33,415 bases of DNA, taken from the NCBI GenBank assembly GCA_016935755.1, contig JAFGQI010000108.1, positions 1 through 33,415 of the forward strand. Direction: 5' to 3'. Made by a program: the position numbers and the translations under genes. The DNA comes from Anaerolineales bacterium (GTDB lineage Bacteria; Chloroflexota; Anaerolineae; Anaerolineales; UBA4823). Below are positions 28,901 through 33,415 of the stretch, in pieces (within the stretch, counting starts at the first letter, position 1; each line of letters opens with the position of its first letter). A model generated the notes under the pieces. The model searched no databases. It was given only the letters and a program-made list of their open reading frames with translations, and was not told the DNA's origin.

Positions 28901-29251
28901 GGCGATGGCTGTGGCGGGCAGCGGGCCGAGAATGCCCGCGGCCAGCATCCAGGGCAGCGCTGAAAAGATCATGATCACTGCCCCGGGTGTATCCAGGTGG
29001 ATTTCGGGAGGGGGCAGGGTTCTTCCGGCGGGAAGCTGCAAACCCAGGAACAGGCTGGCAACCGGCGCGGCCAGCAAGAGAATGATCAACCATCTGCGCT
29101 GGTGGGGTTCGGACAGGCGGTTGTAGCTGCGCCACTTGATCAGCAGCACAACGATCACACCGGCTAAGACCAACAGACTCAACCAACCCATCCAACCCTG
29201 CGGGTATCCAGGATACGGGGCGTTGGAGAGGAGGGTGAAAATAGGTGTCAT
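25949..29251 (-). CDS. Membrane sensor histidine kinase with Cache, HAMP, GAF and PAS domains
   Basis: About 1100 residues. An N-terminal block of some seven membrane segments (about 20-235) comes first. A further helix (about 255-280), an extracellular double-Cache-like sensor (about 285-525, with FSQLAVIDRTGNLVAAYP and GFLLDENGRILVHPDP), a helix (530-555) and HAMP (555-605) follow. Then come GAF (615-760), PAS (775-875), HisKA with His879 in VSTVSHDLRSPLTL, and HATPase with NLIENAIKY, DSGVGI and GTGLGLAI. Cache domains usually bind small ligands such as amino or carboxylic acids. No response regulator is adjacent. The ATG at 29251 has no clear ribosome binding site; an inner ATG at 29191 would remove only the first residues. 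An extended -10 promoter lies about 40 bases upstream. Confidence 0.88.
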   Translation of the reverse strand: MTPIFTLLSNAPYPGYPQGWMGWLSLLVLAGVIVVLLIKWRSYNRLSEPHQRRWLIILLLAAPVASLFLGLQLPAGRTLPPPEIHLDTPGAVIMIFSALPWMLAAGILGPLPATAIALLTGILRFLWSTHSPFTGLELALLAVLFSAAVCQRYRTTLFRLLRHPLITALLLMTIYPLIELTLIVVNSRGMLVNRLDYALSNLPGATLALGVELVIAAIICEIILRVAPATWITATHLEPSPAEKSLQTRFLVSMAPLALILILTLMVGDWYIAGNAARLMLKARMANAADIAAKNVPYFLESGQSLITQLSLDPRLLSSRPNELYAVLAEQIKTVPFFSQLAVIDRTGNLVAAYPSDDYTGKQAPIEEQLGIQLALNNEIPYQTFTIPPAAGQSTAQISFVAALFGSNGSVQGVLVGRSDMKTNPITKPVLASLNNLADSGGQGFLLDENGRILVHPDPNLVMTVYDGRIEPEPAFYDGTAPDGTRQMVYSQPAEGRPWSVILTVPASSVQQLALDIATPLLGMILLLSVISIIILRLGVGMVTSNLQNLASEAGLLAEGRLDQPLPVDGEDEVGYLRRAFEQMRVSLKARLDELNRLLVVSQGVASSLEISEAVQPVLEAAQASGASMARVVLTPSVVPELDGDSSTPISFTTGPSQQLYHELDEQILALTRQQERLVLPNLNRPRLLNFTPGAPRPESIIAIALRHENLYYGALWMAYDQSHAFSEEQVRFLVTLGGHAALAAANARLFQTTEIGRQRLAAILASSPDPVLVTDQRDCLLLANPAAWQVLGLGRDTGEGQPIDQVVSQTDLLDLLRSTSDEKQSRELTLPDGRIFLATATPVLAEGQRMGRVCVLRDVTHFKELDALKSDFVSTVSHDLRSPLTLMRGYATMLEMVGQLNEQQTSYVRKIITGVESMSRMVNNLLDLGRIEAGVGLQLEMIQVQDVLERVVGAMQLPAAQKRIQLNTEIPYHSVPLIEADQALLQQALQNLIENAIKYTRPEGKVLVRVDVKPIGMVFEVIDSGVGISPVDMPRLFEKFYRGAQQASKDQRGTGLGLAIVKSIAERHGGRVWAESQLGKGSVFYLAIPLRQPRREREI

Positions 29252-29292
29252 AAAAGGATAGGTTGCAAAACTTATGCCATGGAACCGTCTAA

Positions 29293-29301
29293 ATTATAGC
29301 A
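29293..29301 (-). promoter_or_regulatory. Extended -10 promoter of the Cache sensor kinase
   Basis: TGCTATAAT on the minus strand (29301-29293) is a perfect TATAAT with the TG extension, just past the stop of the acyltransferase gene. The -35 position has no match. Transcription would start near 29286, about 35 bases before the ATG. Confidence 0.55.
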
Positions 29302-29312
29302 TCATTCCGGCT

Positions 29313-30044
29313 CTATCCTGGCCTTTCAATCGTATCCTGCGTGGCCTGGGAGAGATCGCTGTACACCCCCCGCAGGTGGGGGGGCAGCATGGCTGCTAGG
29401 ATATACATGGCTTCGTCGGTCATCTGGCGCAGCTCTTCGCCTCTGGCCCGGCGGGCCTCCGCCCGAAAGCGGAAAGGCTTTCCGAAGCGAAAATGGGCGC
29501 CTCGGCCGCGCCAGGCTTTGGTGAAGCGCAGCGCCGGGAAGCCCGGGGTGCCTTCGATGGCTACGGGGAGCACCGGCGCGCCGGAGCGGCTGGCAAGATA
29601 AGCCACGCCTTCTTTGCCGCGCTGCAGGCTCTTGCCGCGCGTCCCTTCGGGCGCCACCAGGATCATTTCACCAGCTTTCAGCACCGTCAGCGCCTGTTGG
29701 ATCGCCTGGCGGTCGACCTCCTCGCGGCGCACCGGGATCACCCCCCACAAGCGAGGGAAGATCCCCACCACCGGGTATTCGTACACTTCGATCTTTGCCA
29801 GCGGGACGATATTGCGCTTGAGCAGGTGCAGCGTCAGGAGCGAATCGACGAAGGCGATGTGGTTCATCATCACGATCACCGGGCCGCTGGCGGGGACATT
29901 CTCCAGGCCTTCTACCTGGTCTATCTTCGCCAGCAGCGGCACGCCGATGTATCTGATCAGAAAGCGCAGGAAGCGCCGGCGGCCTTCCAGGCGAGCGTGA
30001 TCGTAGGAATACGACTGGTGTGGTTTTTGCTCGGCCTCATCCAC
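29313..30044 (-). CDS. Lysophospholipid acyltransferase family protein (PlsC-like, copy 2)
   Basis: About 243 residues with a GTG start at 30044 that overlaps the stop of the upstream acyltransferase by 8 bases; GGAG lies about 10 bases before. A TTG at 30110 deeper inside that gene is less likely. The catalytic HX4D motif is NHIAFVD (His62, Asp67), and the acceptor-binding motif is APEGTRGKS. The later VLPVAIEGTPGF fits block IV. These enzymes acylate lysophosphatidic acid to phosphatidic acid on the inner face of the membrane. It is the last gene of the 33-kb-end series. A role in phosphatidic acid synthesis is probable; acyl donor and exact acceptor are not visible. Confidence 0.88.
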   Translation of the reverse strand: MDEAEQKPHQSYSYDHARLEGRRRFLRFLIRYIGVPLLAKIDQVEGLENVPASGPVIVMMNHIAFVDSLLTLHLLKRNIVPLAKIEVYEYPVVGIFPRLWGVIPVRREEVDRQAIQQALTVLKAGEMILVAPEGTRGKSLQRGKEGVAYLASRSGAPVLPVAIEGTPGFPALRFTKAWRGRGAHFRFGKPFRFRAEARRARGEELRQMTDEAMYILAAMLPPHLRGVYSDLSQATQDTIERPG

Positions 30045-30738
30045 GGGTATCTGTCTCCTCTGGCGCAGCCTGGTAAACGCCGCGATATTCCGCTGGCAGC
30101 AGCGCCGCAATCTGTTCCATGATCATATCCGCGTTGCGCTGGCGGGCAGCCCGGCGTTCTTCGCCCTTGCCATTTATCGGCGGCAGGGTCAGCGGCGGCC
30201 CAATGTGCATCTGGATGCGCGGGCGCTTGAAATGGAGGGCGCGCTGCAAGAAATCATCCGTCGCCCCGGCGATCCCCACCGGCACAACCGGCGCCTGGGC
30301 CAGGTCGATCAGGTAGGCCACGCCGGGCAGGGCGCGGCGCATCCCGGGGGTATGCGAGCGCCCGCCCTCCGGGGCGATCAGCAGGGGTTTCCCCGCTCGC
30401 AGCACGCTCAGCAGGGTGTCGATCAGCTGGCGGTCATATTCGCCGCGATGGACGGGGATGCCGCCGTACAGCCGCACCAGGATGGACTGCCCCGGCCTGG
30501 ACCAAATCTCGACCGCGCCAGCGCCTTCGGGGGCGACCGGCCAAAAGGCGATGATGAAGGGGGCTTCGAAAAGAGAAACGTGATTGACTGCAATCAGGTA
30601 AGGGCCTTTTTCAGGCACATGCTCGCGCCCGGTGATCTCTACCTGGCTGAGCAGGTGGAAGATCAGGCGAAAGATGGGGCGCAGGGTCCAGCGCAGCAGG
30701 CGGGTGTGAAGCGGGAGGCGGTATTCAGGAGCGCTCAT
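30037..30738 (-). CDS. Lysophospholipid acyltransferase family protein with HX4E (copy 1)
   Basis: A 233-residue LPLAT-family protein. The hydrophobic N-terminal helix region (LLRWTLRPIFRLIFHLL) fits membrane attachment. The catalytic motif reads NHVSLFEAP, with His53 and Glu58 in place of the usual Asp. The second motif is APEGGRSHT rather than the common EGTRS. VVPVGIAGA fits block IV. It is divergent from the canonical copy that overlaps its 3' end. Its start overlaps the end of cmk by 14 bases, so translation is probably coupled. It could act on a different acceptor than the second copy. Family confident, activity uncertain because of the Asp to Glu change. Confidence 0.85.
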   Translation of the reverse strand: MSAPEYRLPLHTRLLRWTLRPIFRLIFHLLSQVEITGREHVPEKGPYLIAVNHVSLFEAPFIIAFWPVAPEGAGAVEIWSRPGQSILVRLYGGIPVHRGEYDRQLIDTLLSVLRAGKPLLIAPEGGRSHTPGMRRALPGVAYLIDLAQAPVVPVGIAGATDDFLQRALHFKRPRIQMHIGPPLTLPPINGKGEERRAARQRNADMIMEQIAALLPAEYRGVYQAAPEETDTRG

Positions 30739-31465
30739 CTGTAATATGATCTGCGCTTAGTCTGGTTTCTACAATTATTTTTGTGTTTTCAAACACCTGG
30801 TCGGCGTCCATGCCATCAGAATTGAGGATGATCGCATCCTCAGCCGGGCGCAGCGGAGCGATCTGGCGGGTCGAATCGAAGCGATCGCGCTCCCGCATGG
30901 CAGCCAGGATTTCTTCATAACAGGCCGGTTCCCCGCGCAGCGTCAATTCCAGGCAGCGCCGCCGGGCGCGCTCCTCCGCCGAGGCATCCAGGTAAATTTT
31001 TACCTGCGCCTCAGGCAGCACTACCGTGCCGATATCCCGCCCGACCATCACCACCCTGCCGCGCAGGCCGATGCGCCGCTGCTGCTCGGTCAGCGCCTGG
31101 CGCACCCCCTGGTAGGAGGAGACCAGCGATACATTGGCTTCCACCTCCGGGCGGCGGATCTGCCAGGTCACATCCTGCCCGTCGGCCAGGATATCGCAGT
31201 TGCGCCCATCCTCCCTGGAGGGGTTCTGGACATCGATTTCGGTATTTTCAGCCAGGGCGGATACGCCTGCCTCGTCGCGCAGATCTAATTCTTTCTGACC
31301 GGCGACCAGGGTGATCGCCCGGTACATCACCCCGGTATCAAAGAAAAGATAGCCAAAGGCGTCCGCCAGCCGCTTGCCCAGGGTGGATTTGCCCGAGGCG
31401 GCTGGCCCATCAATGGCGATCGTTTCGGGTATCGTCATCCGGCCGGGTTTCCTTTCTTCATTCAT
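30725..31465 (-). CDS. cmk: Cytidylate kinase
   Basis: A 246-residue (d)CMP kinase that makes (d)CDP from (d)CMP and ATP. The P-loop is IDGPAASGKST (18-28), followed by FFDTGVMYRAIT, the CMP-binding region, and GRDIGTVVLPEA with the conserved Asp-Ile-Gly-Thr. The LID/arginine segment reads DRFDSTRQIAPLRPAEDA. The ATG at 31465 overlaps the stop of the upstream gene by 8 bases; an inner ATG at 31438 gives the more usual family N-terminus and is nearly as likely. CMP recycled from phospholipid or glycolipid synthesis would be a substrate, fitting the acyltransferase neighbours. Confidence 0.96.
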   Translation of the reverse strand: MNEERKPGRMTIPETIAIDGPAASGKSTLGKRLADAFGYLFFDTGVMYRAITLVAGQKELDLRDEAGVSALAENTEIDVQNPSREDGRNCDILADGQDVTWQIRRPEVEANVSLVSSYQGVRQALTEQQRRIGLRGRVVMVGRDIGTVVLPEAQVKIYLDASAEERARRRCLELTLRGEPACYEEILAAMRERDRFDSTRQIAPLRPAEDAIILNSDGMDADQVFENTKIIVETRLSADHITDERS

Positions 31466-33182
31466 CTTCGCCGCCAGGGAACAGGTCGCTGCGCGCCCAC
31501 AGGATGATCTGCTGCTCCTGCAGGGGGGCGATCCGGAAGGTCAGCCACTCGACCAGCTGCGGCGGCAGGGCGCCTGTCCAGCCAGGGTAAGCCCACCAGA
31601 TGAAATCCTGGCCGCGGTAAGCCGCCGTCAGGGTGGGGGCGGTCTGCTCCTGGCGGGTGAGCACCACGGCGGGCATCTCATCGCTGGGCAGCCCGCTGAC
31701 GAAGTGCGCCCGATCGAAATCCCGCAGCGCCCAGCGCATGGAAGGCGCATCCACCAGGCAGGCAATTTCCAGCGTGTTGGGCAAACTCGTCTGCTGTTTG
31801 GACAGGGTCTGCAGGGTGGAGACGAAGAGCCGCTCCTGGACGGTGGTGGGGGTGGGGCTCCAAAGCTCTGCCGGGCTGTTGGGGCGCAGCTGGGTCGCGC
31901 CCCACAGGCTGGAGGCGCAATAAATGACCAGCAGGCAGGCCGCCCCGAGCATCAGCCCATCCCGGCTGATGCTGGCTGACCAGCCCAGGTATACCAGGAT
32001 GGTGGTCACCACGCCCAGCAGGAGGATGCCCAACAGCATGCCCAGGCGGACGATATTCCAGGAGAACTCGCCCACGGCCTGGATATCGCTGGTGGACAGC
32101 AGGGTGGCCCAGAACAAAGCCCCCATCAGCAGGAGCAGCGCGCCTTGGATCAGCGAGATCGGGCTGATTTTTGCCTCCGGCAGGTAATGCACTAGCTCCT
32201 GGGCTGCCAGAACCCACAAAGCGGTCAGGATCCAGGCGCTGTCTGCCACCTGCCGCCCCGGGTAGACCAGAATCAGAACCAGGCTGAGCAAGGCCCAGAC
32301 GATGGACTGCAGGAATAAGGCCCTGCCTGCTCCCACCGGTTTTTCTGGTCTGTACAGCCAGCGGACAATGCCCAGTCCAGCGAAAATCAGCGGCGCTGGC
32401 GTATACACCAGCATCGCCAGGAGCAGCCGCCAAGCGGGCACGCCGGACGGGTCAGCCCAACCGGCCAGGTAGCTGGTGAGAGTCGCCGCCCAACCCGAGA
32501 GGGCCTGGGGATAGCGCAAAGCCAGTGTGCCCAGCAGCAAGATCGTGATCCCGGCGGTGGTCAAAACCAGGCCCAGCGCGTTTTTATGCGCTGGCGCGGG
32601 CGGGTCGCTTTGGGCGGGTTTTCTGCCCAGCTTGAAGATCACCCAGGTCAGCCCCAGGCTGAGCAGGCCGGGCAGCGCGGTCGGGCCGGAGAGCAGCGCC
32701 AGCCCCAGCAGGACGCCAGCCAGGATGGCATTCCCCGCCTGCCAGACGCCCAGCGCCAGCAGGCTGAAGCTCAGCGCCATGCCAGGGCCGCCCACCAGCC
32801 GGGAGGAAGCTGCCAGCCCAGGGTCGAGGGCCAGGCCGAAAGCCAGGATCAAGGCTGCTGGCTGGCCCAGCTCGCGCCGGAAGAAAAATGGCAGCCAGGG
32901 CAGCAGTGCGCCCACCAAAGCGGGCCACAGCCGGGCGACAGCATCCGAAGCGCCCAGCAGGGCAAAGCTGATCCCGGTCAGGATGATATAGGCGGGCTGC
33001 GGCCCGAAGGATGGAATGGTTTCAGCGTCGCCGGGCCAGGCGATCTGCAGCGCCTGGAGCGCCCAGGCGGCCTCGCTGTCGGAAAGCGGAGCGGCGCCCA
33101 GGTTGTACAGCCTGACCAGCAGGGCCAGGATGAAAGCCAGCAGATAGAGGGCAGTTTCGAATGTGAATCGGCGTGAGTTCAT
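31458..33182 (-). CDS. GT39/PMT-like polytopic membrane glycosyltransferase
   Basis: A 574-residue protein with some twelve membrane segments. The first loop after helix 1 carries LGAAPLSDSEAAWALQAL, where Asp35 and Glu37 occupy the place of the catalytic acidic motif of GT-C enzymes (dolichyl-phosphate mannosyltransferase, ArnT). The following EIPSFGPQPAYIILTG-like stretch and ARLWPALVGALLPWLPFFF also fit that group. The C-terminal 110 residues are soluble. Such enzymes move a sugar from a polyprenyl phosphate to protein, lipid or glycan outside the membrane. It resembles the Agl23-type proteins common in Chloroflexota and archaea. The ATG overlaps the stop of the YYY-domain gene by 4 bases. 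Donor and acceptor are unknown. Confidence 0.78.
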   Translation of the reverse strand: MNSRRFTFETALYLLAFILALLVRLYNLGAAPLSDSEAAWALQALQIAWPGDAETIPSFGPQPAYIILTGISFALLGASDAVARLWPALVGALLPWLPFFFRRELGQPAALILAFGLALDPGLAASSRLVGGPGMALSFSLLALGVWQAGNAILAGVLLGLALLSGPTALPGLLSLGLTWVIFKLGRKPAQSDPPAPAHKNALGLVLTTAGITILLLGTLALRYPQALSGWAATLTSYLAGWADPSGVPAWRLLLAMLVYTPAPLIFAGLGIVRWLYRPEKPVGAGRALFLQSIVWALLSLVLILVYPGRQVADSAWILTALWVLAAQELVHYLPEAKISPISLIQGALLLLMGALFWATLLSTSDIQAVGEFSWNIVRLGMLLGILLLGVVTTILVYLGWSASISRDGLMLGAACLLVIYCASSLWGATQLRPNSPAELWSPTPTTVQERLFVSTLQTLSKQQTSLPNTLEIACLVDAPSMRWALRDFDRAHFVSGLPSDEMPAVVLTRQEQTAPTLTAAYRGQDFIWWAYPGWTGALPPQLVEWLTFRIAPLQEQQIILWARSDLFPGGEDE

Positions 33183-33415
33183 TTGAGGTTATTATATTCG
33201 TAAATCGTAATCGCGCCTTGCTGGAAAACGATGCTGAGATAGCGGATAAATTTGGCTTCGACCAGGCCGTGCGGGCAGTTGGCCTCAGCCTGGTAAGCGG
33301 ATCGTTCCAGCGCGCCAACAAACACATAGCGGATGCTGTAGCGAGCCAGGATGGCCTGCGTCTCCCCCCAGTCGCGCGAGCAGTACAGGCGCTGCAGATC
33401 ATCCTGCCGCGAGCC
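33179..33415 (-). CDS. C-terminal end of a YYY-domain (DUF2298-type) membrane protein, partial
   Basis: The open frame enters from the right edge and gives 78 residues: DDLQRLYCSRDWGETQ, then ARYSIRYVFVGALERSAY, KFIRYLSIVFQQGAITIYEY and the end NNLK. This is the pattern of the Chlor_Arch_YYY/DUF2298 family, in which a long polytopic protein ends with a soluble part that predicts D(I/L)..lY...D......L..Y.v.YV.VG.LER..Y. The family is confined mainly to Chloroflexota and archaea and its function is not established. The stop overlaps the start of the GT39-like gene (ATGA), so the two are coupled. The rest of the gene is beyond the window. Confidence 0.75.
   Translation of the reverse strand, partial: GSRQDDLQRLYCSRDWGETQAILARYSIRYVFVGALERSAYQAEANCPHGLVEAKFIRYLSIVFQQGAITIYEYNNLK

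Noticed and set aside
33022..33402. A 126-codon minus-strand frame at the right edge
   Set aside because: It crosses the start of the GT39-like gene in another frame and has no family features. The frame ending at 33179 gives the recognisable YYY-domain C-terminus instead.

Overview
The window looks like a chromosomal piece of a GC-rich member of the Chloroflexota, probably an Anaerolineae-like lineage. This is inferred from the protein content: a YYY-domain (DUF2298-type) C-terminus next to a GT39-like membrane protein, a secreted LysM protein with a duplicated Chloroflexota-style beta domain, very large multi-GAF/PAS sensor kinases, a solitary rpoC, and LCP/TPR wall proteins with Pro/Thr linkers. 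I saw no rRNA, tRNA, CRISPR array, phage or IS element. Nearly all of the sequence is coding.

Layout. (1) 1-1960: a secreted LysM protein on +, a bidirectional terminator, a small unknown minus-strand gene with its own consensus promoter, and a 48-aa Flp-type pilin with an unusual promoter region. (2) 1961-9900, minus strand: a probable operon of a large membrane sensor kinase, an isobutyryl-CoA-mutase-type large subunit (not methylmalonyl-CoA mutase, judging by active-site residues), and two tandem phosphofructokinases that both carry the pyrophosphate-dependent signature. A strong terminator-like hairpin lies between the two pfk genes. (3) 10003-14459, plus strand: a beta-helix lipoprotein, a deoxynucleoside-kinase-like protein overlapping an MTH1-like Nudix hydrolase, an AIM24/TIGR00266 protein, and an RmlB-like SDR with an altered active site. 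(4) 14465-20799, minus strand: TPR membrane protein, LCP ligase, SRAP protein, CDF cation transporter, PflX-like radical SAM protein, alpha/beta hydrolase. (5) 20978-25729, minus strand: rpoC without rpoB, followed by an OsmC peroxiredoxin. A near-consensus promoter precedes rpoC, and its leader carries a terminator-like hairpin. (6) 25949-33415, minus strand: a tightly overlapping chain of YYY-domain protein (partial), GT39-like membrane protein, cytidylate kinase and two LPLAT acyltransferases, then a Cache/HAMP/GAF/PAS sensor kinase with its own extended -10 promoter.

How the genes fit together. Group 2 joins signal sensing to acyl-CoA carbon-skeleton rearrangement and a PPi-linked glycolytic step. 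Group 5 suggests RNA polymerase beta' is controlled separately from beta. Group 6 joins envelope glycosyl transfer, CMP/CDP supply and phosphatidic acid synthesis, which fits a role in envelope lipid or glycolipid synthesis. All functions are read from motifs by eye. No database search or structure prediction was run.
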